In this document: positions 43,423 through 50,828 of the stretch, piece after piece
How positions within the stretch are numbered: the first letter of the stretch is position 1
Layout of the letters: the number at the start of each line of letters is the position of its first letter
NCBI GenBank assembly: GCA_002408125.1
Contig: DHQO01000011.1
Span: forward strand, 9,118 to 73,117
Origin: Hyphomonadaceae bacterium UBA5336
Lineage (GTDB): Bacteria > Pseudomonadota > Alphaproteobacteria > Caulobacterales > Hyphomonadaceae
Direction of reading: 5' to 3'
Length of the DNA stretch: 64,000 nucleotides
Notes under the pieces: model-generated
Database searches by the model: none
What the model was told of the DNA's origin: nothing
The model's input: the letters and a program-made list of their open reading frames with translations, nothing else
Position numbers and translations under genes: made by a program

Positions 43423-44640
43423 ATGAAACACCTGAAAGCTTTTGAGAACGCGCTGGAGACCATCCATGGCGAGGGGCGTTATCGGGTTTTTGTCGACCTG
43501 CACCGCCATCGCGGCCGCTTCCCGCGCGCCACTGCGCGCTTTCCCGATGGCGAGCGTGAGATCACGGTCTGGTGCTCGAACGATTATCTCGGCATGGGCC
43601 AGGATGATGATGTGATCAATGCCATGCACGAGTCCATCGACAGCTTCGGCGCCGGTTCCGGCGGCACGCGCAACATCTCCGGCACCACGCGTTTTCATGT
43701 CGATCTCGAGGCCGAACTGGCCGCACTCCATGGCAAGACCGGGGCGCTCCTGTTCACTTCCGGCTATGTCGCCAATGACGCCACGCTCGCCACGCTCGGC
43801 AAGATCCTGCCGGGCCTGATCATCTATTCCGATGCGCAGAACCATGCATCCATGATCGAGGGCATCCGCCGTTCGGGCTGCGACCGGCGCATCTTCCGGC
43901 ACAATGATGTCGGCCATCTGCGCGCGCTGATCGAGAATGACGATCCCGCGCGTCCGAAGCTGATCGCTTTTGAGAGCGTCTACTCCATGGACGGCGATAT
44001 CGGCCCGATCGAGGAGATCTGCGATCTCGCCGACGAGTTCGACGCACTGACCTATCTTGACGAAGTGCACGCTGTCGGCCTGTACGGCCGCGAAGGGGCC
44101 GGCGTTGCCCAGCGCGACGAGCAGATGCACCGCATCGACATCATCGAAGGCACGCTGGGCAAGGCCTTCGGCGTGATGGGCGGCTATATCGCCGCGGACT
44201 CGGTCATGATCGATGCAATCCGTTCCATGGCGTCCGGTTTCATCTTTACCACCTCGACCTGTCCGGTGATGGCCGCTGGCGCGTTGGCCAGCGTGAAGAA
44301 GCTTCGCACCCAGGCAGGCCGCGACCTGCGGGCCAGCCACCAGGCCAAGGCGCGAGAGCTGAAGGAGAAATTCCAGGCTGCCGGCCTGCCGGTGATGATG
44401 ACCGAGACCCATATCGTGCCGCTGATGGTGGGCGATCCGGAGCGCTGCAAGGCACTGTCGGACACGCTGCTCTTCGATTTCGGCATCTATGTGCAGCCGA
44501 TCAACTATCCCACCGTGCCCAAGGGCACAGAGCGGCTGCGCTTCACGCCCAGCCCGGTGCACACCTCGGAAATGATGGATGACCTGGTCGCCGCCATCCT
44601 GGCGGTGTGGAAGCAGCTCGGCCTCGACAAGGTCGCCTGA
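43423..44640 (+). CDS. hemA: 5-aminolevulinate synthase
   Basis: PLP enzyme of 405 residues condensing glycine and succinyl-CoA, the first step of haem synthesis by the C4 route that marks alphaproteobacteria. The PLP lysine lies in EGTLGKAFGVMGGYIA. The N-terminal MKHLKAFENALETIHGEGRYR and AGSGGTRNISGTTRFHVDLE segments separate ALAS from KBL and BioF. The start at 43423 is ATG; a GTG at 43414 is possible. A bidirectional terminator follows the gene. Confidence 0.94.
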   Translation: MKHLKAFENALETIHGEGRYRVFVDLHRHRGRFPRATARFPDGEREITVWCSNDYLGMGQDDDVINAMHESIDSFGAGSGGTRNISGTTRFHVDLEAELAALHGKTGALLFTSGYVANDATLATLGKILPGLIIYSDAQNHASMIEGIRRSGCDRRIFRHNDVGHLRALIENDDPARPKLIAFESVYSMDGDIGPIEEICDLADEFDALTYLDEVHAVGLYGREGAGVAQRDEQMHRIDIIEGTLGKAFGVMGGYIAADSVMIDAIRSMASGFIFTTSTCPVMAAGALASVKKLRTQAGRDLRASHQAKARELKEKFQAAGLPVMMTETHIVPLMVGDPERCKALSDTLLFDFGIYVQPINYPTVPKGTERLRFTPSPVHTSEMMDDLVAAILAVWKQLGLDKVA

Positions 44641-44693
44641 TCACAATTTCGGCGCCGCATTGCTGCCGACGCTCTGGATCAGGATTTCGATAC

Positions 44694-44731
44694 AAAAGAC
44701 CAGCTGCGAGAGACGCGCAGCCGGTCTTTTT
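44694..44731. terminator. bidirectional terminator between hemA and the MucR-type gene
   Basis: AAAAGACC-A-GCTGCG / CGCAGC-C-GGTCTTTT with one mismatch and loop AGAGA; T-runs on both strands fit both convergent genes. Confidence 0.8.
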
Positions 44732-44751
44732 CATACTCCGGGTCTGATCGC

Positions 44752-45174
44752 TCAGGCCTTGGCGCCGGATTTGCGGCCGAGGCCGATCTCCTTGGCGAAC
44801 TCGCTGCGCTTCTTGGCATAGTTCGGGGCGACCATGGGATAGTCGCTCGGCAGGTTCCAGCGCGCACGATACTCTTCCGGCGTCATGTCATAGCGCGAGC
44901 GCAGATAGCGCTTGAGCATCTTCAGCTTCCGGCCGTCCTCCAGGCAGATCAGATAGTCCGGGGTGACGGACTTGTTGATCGCGACAGCCGGGTCCGGGCG
45001 GGGCGGTTCGGCCGGTTCGGCGGCGCCGAGTTCGGCCAGGGTCTCGTGAACGGAGCGAATCAGGTCGGGCAGAGCGTTGGCGGGCACGGGATTGTTCGAT
45101 ACGAAAGCGGCGACAATATCACTGGTCAGATCCAGCATTGCCTCCCCGCTGAGAATGTTCGGTGTATCTTCCAT
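44752..45174 (-). CDS. mucR: MucR/Ros-family transcriptional regulator
   Basis: Protein of 140 residues of the MucR family, which binds AT-rich promoter DNA and controls cell-cycle, surface and exopolysaccharide genes in alphaproteobacteria. CLEDGRKLKMLKRYLRSRYDM is the DNA-binding region (outline). The histidines that bind zinc in Ros-type versions are Tyr here, so this is probably a zinc-free form. A GAGAGGG ribosome site fixes the start at 45174. Three GTATTC repeats lie in the upstream spacer and may be autoregulatory. Confidence 0.88.
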   Translation of the reverse strand: MEDTPNILSGEAMLDLTSDIVAAFVSNNPVPANALPDLIRSVHETLAELGAAEPAEPPRPDPAVAINKSVTPDYLICLEDGRKLKMLKRYLRSRYDMTPEEYRARWNLPSDYPMVAPNYAKKRSEFAKEIGLGRKSGAKA

Positions 45175-45485
45175 GATATTCCCTCTCGCCCTTCGTGCGA
45201 CTATTATTGACCTCTGTTTGGAGGTTGGCGCGAACACCAGACTAAGCGACCACTGTCAAGCGTGTATTCTCACAACCCGCAGCGTTTACGATGTATTCAA
45301 TGGTGCTTGCCCGCGTAAATTACAACACTTATTTGGCAGAATTGTAAAGTATTCAAGCGGTCACACGGTTGACGCGGCTGTTCATTCTCGGCAGTGCCGG
45401 GTCGTGAATCAGCCTTGCGGAGGCCATTGCTTGCGGCCCGACCTGCATGGCTCTAAATGCTCACCCAGACAAGGAGAGAATCCCC
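45175..45485. promoter_or_regulatory. intergenic region between the MucR-type gene and glyA
   Basis: 311 AT-rich bases between divergent genes. GTATTC occurs at 45264-45269, 45293-45298 and 45349-45354, which could be sites for the MucR protein. No riboswitch was recognised before glyA. Confidence 0.4.
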
Positions 45486-46796
45486 ATGGCAGATACGGCG
45501 TTTTCGAACAATCAGGCATCGGCCGGGTTCTTCACGCAATCTCTGGAAGAGCGCGATGCGGAGCTGTTCGATGCGATTCGAAAGGAACAGACGCGCCAGC
45601 AGCAGCAGATCGAGCTGATCGCGTCGGAGAACATTGTCAGCCGGGCCGTTCTGGAGGCTCAGGGGACTGTGCTGACCAACAAGTATGCCGAGGGATATCC
45701 GGGCCGGCGCTATTATGGCGGCTGCGAGTTTGTCGACATCGCCGAGGAACTGGCCATCAAGCGCGCCAAGGCGCTGTTCAGTTGCGGCTTTGCCAATGTC
45801 CAGCCAAACTCCGGCAGCCAGGCCAACCAGGCTGTGTTCCAGGCGCTGATCAAGCCGGGCGATACCATTCTCGGCATGAGCCTCGCAGCCGGCGGTCACC
45901 TGACCCACGGCGCGCGGCCCAACCAGTCGGGCAAATGGTTCAATGCCATCCAGTATGGTGTGCGCCAGCAGGACGACCAGATCGACTTTGACGATGTCGC
46001 TGCCCTGGCGAAGGAACACCAGCCCAAGCTGATCATTGCTGGCGGCTCGGCCTATCCGCGCCAGATCGATTTCAAGCGGTTCCGCGAGATTGCCGACGAA
46101 ATCGGCGCGTATTTCATGGTCGACATGGCCCACTTCGCAGGGCTCGTGGCCGGCGGGCAGCACCCCAATCCGCTCGACCATGCCCATGTCGCCACCACCA
46201 CCACGCACAAGACCCTGCGCGGCCCGCGCGGCGGCATGGTGCTGACCAATGACGAGGCGATTGCCAAGAAGGTCAATTCGGCGGTTTTCCCGGGCATCCA
46301 GGGCGGTCCGCTGATGCATGTCATCGCGGGCAAGGCCGTGGCCTTCGGCGAGGCGTTGCGGCCCGAGTTCAAGACCTATGCAGCCCAGGTGGTCGCCAAT
46401 GCCCAGGCCATGGCCGAGGCCTGCCAGAAGGCCGGGCTCGATGTCGTCTCCGGCGGCACCGACACCCATGTCGCGCTGATCGACCTGCGCCCCAAGGGCG
46501 TGAAGGGCAATGCCACCGAGCAGGCCCTCGAACGCGCCTTCATCACTTGCAACAAGAACGGCATTCCGTTCGATCCCGAACCGCCGGCAGTGACCAGCGG
46601 CATCCGCGTCGGCTCGCCGGCCGGCACGACCCGCGGCTTCGGGACGGAAGAGTTTGCAAAGATCGGCGCGTGGATCGGTGAAGTGGTCGATGCGCTGGCG
46701 AGCGGTGAGGATACCACGGCGGTCGAAGACAAGGTGCGCGCCGAGGTGCTGGAACTGACGGCGCAGTTCCCGATCTATAACGGCCTGGGGGCGTAA
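45486..46796 (+). CDS. glyA: serine hydroxymethyltransferase
   Basis: PLP enzyme of 436 residues, interconverting serine and glycine with tetrahydrofolate. The PLP lysine is in TTTTHKTLRGPRGG, and ASENIVSRAVLEAQGT and YAEGYPGRRYYGGCEFVD are near the N-terminus. The AAGGAGAG site decides the start at 45486. It leads the glyA-nrdR-rib-nusB block. Confidence 0.96.
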   Translation: MADTAFSNNQASAGFFTQSLEERDAELFDAIRKEQTRQQQQIELIASENIVSRAVLEAQGTVLTNKYAEGYPGRRYYGGCEFVDIAEELAIKRAKALFSCGFANVQPNSGSQANQAVFQALIKPGDTILGMSLAAGGHLTHGARPNQSGKWFNAIQYGVRQQDDQIDFDDVAALAKEHQPKLIIAGGSAYPRQIDFKRFREIADEIGAYFMVDMAHFAGLVAGGQHPNPLDHAHVATTTTHKTLRGPRGGMVLTNDEAIAKKVNSAVFPGIQGGPLMHVIAGKAVAFGEALRPEFKTYAAQVVANAQAMAEACQKAGLDVVSGGTDTHVALIDLRPKGVKGNATEQALERAFITCNKNGIPFDPEPPAVTSGIRVGSPAGTTRGFGTEEFAKIGAWIGEVVDALASGEDTTAVEDKVRAEVLELTAQFPIYNGLGA

Positions 46797-46799
46797 CTC

Positions 46800-47273
46800 T
46801 TGCGATGCCCGTTCTGCGGATCTGAGAATTCCTCGGTCAAGGACTCCCGGCCGGCCGAAGACAATACGGCTGTGCGCCGTCGGCGGGCCTGCGAGCGTTG
46901 CGGCGGGCGGTTCACGACCTTTGAACGGGTCCAGCTGCGTGAGCTTTTCGTCGTCAAGCGCGACGGCAAGCGCACCATTTTCGACCGCGACAAGGTGATC
47001 CGCTCTGTCTCCACCGCGCTGCGCAAGCGCCCGGTGACCGAGGAGCAGATGGAGCAGCTGGTCTCCGGCATTGTCCGCCAGCTCGAAAGCGGCGGGGAGA
47101 CCGAGATCAAGTCCTCGGAAATCGGCGATATGGTCATGGCCGCGCTGCGGGAAATCGATCCGGTCGGCTATGTCCGCTATGCCAGCGTCTACAAGGACTT
47201 CAACAATCCCACCGATTTCGCCCAGTTCATCGAAGGCGCGAAGTTCGAGCCCGACGGCGAGGACGAGGCGTGA
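46800..47273 (+). CDS. nrdR: transcriptional repressor NrdR
   Basis: Zinc-ribbon and ATP-cone regulator of ribonucleotide reductase genes, 157 residues. It starts directly with the zinc ribbon MRCPFCGSEN and ACERCGGRFTTFER, then the ATP-cone (FVVKRDGKRTIFDRDKV). The first codon must be TTG at 46800, since the family begins MRCPFC and no in-frame ATG is available. It starts three bases after the glyA stop. Confidence 0.94.
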   Translation: MRCPFCGSENSSVKDSRPAEDNTAVRRRRACERCGGRFTTFERVQLRELFVVKRDGKRTIFDRDKVIRSVSTALRKRPVTEEQMEQLVSGIVRQLESGGETEIKSSEIGDMVMAALREIDPVGYVRYASVYKDFNNPTDFAQFIEGAKFEPDGEDEA

Positions 47274-47923
47274 GCGCGGTTTCGGTCACGCTCAAGATCG
47301 CCACTTCGCTGGACGGGCGCATCGCACTGGAAGATGGCACCAGCCAGTGGATCACCGGATCGGATGCCCGCGCCCGCAGCCACCAGCTGCGCGCAGCCCA
47401 TGGCGCTGTGCTGGTCGGCGTGGGCACCGTGCTGGCCGACGATCCGCTTCTGACCGCGCGCAGTGTGCCGCTGCCGCCGATCCAGCCAGTGCGCATCGTC
47501 ATGGATTCCGCCGGGCGTACGCCGCCGGAAAGCCGCCTTGTCCGCTCCACAGCTGTGGGGCGTGTGGCCATTGCGACGGCCGGCATCACCGCGCCATGGC
47601 TGACTGCTGAAGGCGCCGAGGTCTGGAACTGCGGCGAGCAGGACGGCCAGACCGAGCCGGGTAGGGTGCTTGAGCGCTGCGCAGTGGAAGGCATTTCCAG
47701 CCTGATGGTAGAGGGCGGCGGCAAGGTTGCAGCGTCCTTCCTGAAGGCCGGCCTGGTCGACCGGATCGAATGGTTCCGCGCGCCGATCCTGATCGGCGGG
47801 GACGGGCTGGCTGCAATCGGTCCGCTCCAGCTCAGTGCGATTGCCGGCGCGACGCGTTGGCAGGCTGTCGCGACGGAACGGATTGGGGATGATGTCCTGG
47901 AGTCCTATGTGAGGGTCAAATAG
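47270..47923 (+). CDS. ribD: riboflavin biosynthesis reductase, RibD C-terminal type
   Basis: Protein of 217 residues corresponding only to the reductase half of RibD: KIATSLDGRIALEDGTSQWITG at its N-terminus and SLMVEGGGKVAASFL later. It would reduce the 5-amino-6-ribosylamino-uracil phosphate intermediate. The zinc deaminase domain that is fused in front in most bacteria is absent, so that step must come from another gene. The GTG start overlaps the nrdR stop. Confidence 0.88.
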   Translation: MSAVSVTLKIATSLDGRIALEDGTSQWITGSDARARSHQLRAAHGAVLVGVGTVLADDPLLTARSVPLPPIQPVRIVMDSAGRTPPESRLVRSTAVGRVAIATAGITAPWLTAEGAEVWNCGEQDGQTEPGRVLERCAVEGISSLMVEGGGKVAASFLKAGLVDRIEWFRAPILIGGDGLAAIGPLQLSAIAGATRWQAVATERIGDDVLESYVRVK

Positions 47924-47937
47924 GAAGCCCGACGCCC

Positions 47938-48567
47938 ATGTTTACTGGTCTTGTCACGGATATCGGCACGGTCCGCTCGGCCGAGCACCGCAACGGTCTC
48001 ACCCGGTTTGAGGTGATCAGCACCTATGCGCCCGAAACGCTCTCCATGGGGGCCTCGGTGATGCATTCCGGCGTGTGCCTCACCGTGGTGGATTTCGGCC
48101 CGGAAGGGCAGGGAAGCTGGTTCGCCGTGGAGGCTGTGCCCGAGACCCTGTCAAAGACCGTGCTGGGCAGCTGGGAGGCCGGCAGCCGCGTGAACCTGGA
48201 ACAGAGCCTGCGACTCGGCGATGAGCTTGGCGGGCATCTTGTCTTCGGCCATGTCGACGGCGTCGGAGAGATTGTCTCCATCGAGGAAGAGGGCCAGAGC
48301 CGGCGCATCACCATACGCCCGCCGGCCGGGATTTCCCGCTATTTCGCCGCCAAGGGGTCGGCCGCCGTGGACGGGGTGTCGCTGACCGTGGCCGCTGCAC
48401 TGGACAATGGGGATTTCCAGGTCGCGATCATTCCGCATACCTGGGAGGTGACCACGCTGGGCGCGCTCAAGCTCGGATCGAGAGTCAATCTCGAAGTTGA
48501 TATGCTCGCGCGCTATGTCGCGCGGATGATTGGCGCCGATGCGCCGGGAGGACCATCGAATGGCTGA
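47938..48567 (+). CDS. ribE: riboflavin synthase alpha chain
   Basis: Protein of 209 residues with the two tandem lumazine-binding repeats: MFTGLVTDIGTVRS to about 95 and the second from LGGHLVFGHVDGVG; GVSLTVAA is typical. It makes riboflavin from two dimethyl-lumazine molecules. It overlaps ribBX by eight bases. Confidence 0.93.
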   Translation: MFTGLVTDIGTVRSAEHRNGLTRFEVISTYAPETLSMGASVMHSGVCLTVVDFGPEGQGSWFAVEAVPETLSKTVLGSWEAGSRVNLEQSLRLGDELGGHLVFGHVDGVGEIVSIEEEGQSRRITIRPPAGISRYFAAKGSAAVDGVSLTVAAALDNGDFQVAIIPHTWEVTTLGALKLGSRVNLEVDMLARYVARMIGADAPGGPSNG

Positions 48568-49687
48568 GGATTTCTCCGCCGCCATTTCCGACATCGACGA
48601 GATCATCGAGGATGCCCGCAATGGGCGGATGTATATCCTCGTCGATGCGGAAGACCGTGAGAACGAGGGCGACCTCATCATCCCGGCGAGCTTTGCCACG
48701 CCAGAAGCCGTGAATTTCATGGCCCGCTATGGCCGGGGCCTGATTTGCCTCGCCATGACGCGCGAGCGGGCTCATGTGCTGCATCTCGACATGATGGCGC
48801 GCGACAATCGCGAGAGCATGGGCACGGCCTTTACCGTGTCCATCGAGGCAGCCGAGGGTGTCACCACAGGCATCAGCGCGGCCGACCGTGCGCGCACTAT
48901 CGCCGTTGCCATCGACCCGACCCTGGATCATCACGACATTGTCTCGCCGGGCCATGTCTTCCCGCTGGTGGCCCGCGATGGCGGCACGCTGGTGCGCGCC
49001 GGCCATACCGAGGCGGCGGTGGATATCTCGCGCGCGGCGGGGCTCTATCCTGCCGGCGTGATCTGCGAGATCATGAATGATGACGGCACCATGGCGCGCC
49101 TGCCGGATCTGGTTGCCTTCGCCCAGCTGCATAATCTCAAGATCGGCACCATTGCCGATCTCATTGCCTGGCGCCGGCGCAATGACCGCTATCTCGAACG
49201 CCGGGTCGAGGCGCCGCTGGAAAGCCGCTACGGCTCCGGCTTCAAGACGGTGGTGTTCCGCAACGATCTCGACGGGACCGAGCATCTTGCCATTGTGCAT
49301 GGCAAGATCGAGCCGGATTCCACCACGCTGGTGCGCGTTCACCGCGCCGATGTGTTGTCTGACATTCTCGGCGAGCGCGGACCGCGCCAGGGACTTGTCG
49401 AAAAGGCCATGCAGGCCATTGCCGAGGCCGAGGAGCCAGGTGTGCTGGTTTTCGTGAACACCATGCGTCCAAATGCGATTGCCGAGCGGCTCGGCGCCAA
49501 GGACGCCTCGTCAAGCGATCCGCATGCCCCGCTACGCGAATATGGCGTGGGTGCGCAGATCCTGCGAGAGCTGGGTGTCCGGCGGATGATCTTCCTGTCC
49601 AATACACAGCCCACCCGCGTGGCGGGACTTGACGGATACGGACTAACAATAGAGGGCTGGCGGCCCCTGAATGGAAGTGAGGGTTGA
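48560..49687 (+). CDS. ribBX: DHBP synthase with degenerate GTP cyclohydrolase II domain (RibBX type)
   Basis: Protein of 375 residues. The N-terminal half is RibB: FSAAISDIDEIIEDARNG and LVDAEDRENEGDLIIPASF, with GHVFPLVARDGGTLVRAGHTE, so 3,4-dihydroxy-2-butanone 4-phosphate synthase is intact. In the C-terminal RibA-like half the three zinc cysteines are missing, and the GTP region reads VRVHRADVLSDILGERGPRQ. It is thus the RibBX form described in some proteobacteria. A functional RibA must be encoded elsewhere. The start follows GGGAGGACC. Confidence 0.9.
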   Translation: MAEDFSAAISDIDEIIEDARNGRMYILVDAEDRENEGDLIIPASFATPEAVNFMARYGRGLICLAMTRERAHVLHLDMMARDNRESMGTAFTVSIEAAEGVTTGISAADRARTIAVAIDPTLDHHDIVSPGHVFPLVARDGGTLVRAGHTEAAVDISRAAGLYPAGVICEIMNDDGTMARLPDLVAFAQLHNLKIGTIADLIAWRRRNDRYLERRVEAPLESRYGSGFKTVVFRNDLDGTEHLAIVHGKIEPDSTTLVRVHRADVLSDILGERGPRQGLVEKAMQAIAEAEEPGVLVFVNTMRPNAIAERLGAKDASSSDPHAPLREYGVGAQILRELGVRRMIFLSNTQPTRVAGLDGYGLTIEGWRPLNGSEG

Positions 49688-49693
49688 GGCACC

Positions 49694-50122
49694 ATGGCTG
49701 ACCGCGTCCTGATCGCGACATCGCGCTATTATGAGAAGATCACGCTGGAGCTTGAAGCCGGTGCCAATGAGGTGTTGGCGGCGGCCGGTGCCGTGGTCGA
49801 GACCATTGAAGTGCCTGGCGCTTTCGAGGTGCCGGGCGTGATTGCCATGGCCGCCGACAGTGCTCGCTATGACGGCTATATCGCCCTCGGCTGCGTCATC
49901 CGCGGTGAGACAAGCCATTACGATTATGTCTGCGGGGAGAGCGCGCGCGGGCTCATGACCCTTGCCGTCGAGCGGCGCCTCGCCATCGGCTACGGTATCC
50001 TCACGGTGGAGAACCAGGATCAGGCTTGGGTGCGTGCCGACCGTCAGCAGAAGAACAAGGGCAAGGACGCCGCCGAGGCTTGCCTTGCCATGCTCCGCCT
50101 GCGCAAGCAGTTCGTGCGATGA
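49694..50122 (+). CDS. ribH: 6,7-dimethyl-8-ribityllumazine synthase
   Basis: Protein of 142 residues. VPGAFEVPGVIAMAA and ALGCVIRGETSHYDYVC are the diagnostic segments; the His in ETSHYDYV is the usual catalytic one. It feeds dimethyl-lumazine to RibE. Overlaps nusB by four bases (ATGA). Confidence 0.95.
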   Translation: MADRVLIATSRYYEKITLELEAGANEVLAAAGAVVETIEVPGAFEVPGVIAMAADSARYDGYIALGCVIRGETSHYDYVCGESARGLMTLAVERRLAIGYGILTVENQDQAWVRADRQQKNKGKDAAEACLAMLRLRKQFVR

Positions 50123-50598
50123 GCGAGCCCGGCAAGCTTCCCTTCGAAGTTACGCGTGCGCGCCGGGCCGGTGCGCGGCTGGCGGCCGTGCAGGCGCTCT
50201 ACCAGATGGAGCAGACCGGGCGCGGCGGGGCGGCTGTCATCCGTGAATTCATGGAAGACCGGCTGGGCATCGGCCCGGAAGGCGAGCCGGTGGAAGAGGC
50301 CGATCCGGACCTGTTCAAATCCATCGTCAATGCCGTGATCGACCGCCAGGATGAGATTGATGCCGCGATTACCGCACGGCTCGCCAAGGGCTGGCGCCTT
50401 GCGCGTCTCGACACCATTTCCCGCGCCATCCTGCGTGCGGGCGCGGCGGAATATCTTGTCCATCCCGAGCTGAGCCAGGCCATTATCGTGGATGAGTATG
50501 TCTCGCTGGCTCACGATTTCTTCGAAGACAGCGCCGAGGCGAAATTCGTGAACGGTGTGCTCGACAAGCTCGGTGCAGACCTGCGTCCGCAGGGCTAG
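50119..50598 (+). CDS. nusB: transcription antitermination factor NusB
   Basis: Protein of 159 residues with ARLAAVQALYQMEQTG at the start and AILRAGAAEYLVHPEL and SAEAKFVNGVLDKLG near the end. It binds rRNA boxA with NusE during antitermination. The start overlaps the ribH stop; an upstream in-frame codon at 50026 lies inside ribH and is not used. It ends the block; no terminator is visible. Confidence 0.92.
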   Translation: MSEPGKLPFEVTRARRAGARLAAVQALYQMEQTGRGGAAVIREFMEDRLGIGPEGEPVEEADPDLFKSIVNAVIDRQDEIDAAITARLAKGWRLARLDTISRAILRAGAAEYLVHPELSQAIIVDEYVSLAHDFFEDSAEAKFVNGVLDKLGADLRPQG

Positions 50599-50828
50599 GG
50601 GCGGGCCGCCTGCTGAGCCGGAAATTGCAGTTCAAAGTGGTATTTCGTCAGCCGGTCAGGTACTGCCCTGTCTTGGGAAACGTGGCCGTCCGCGAGCGAG
50701 CAGCGCTCCGTTCCGCGTAAGCAAGTCCTTAACAAACAAGGGAAAGTTCCAGGCGCGTCTTGAGGCCAACTTCACCTGTTTCCGGTATCACCAGGCAGAT
50801 ATTTCAAGACACCGTGCGGGAGACGGTA

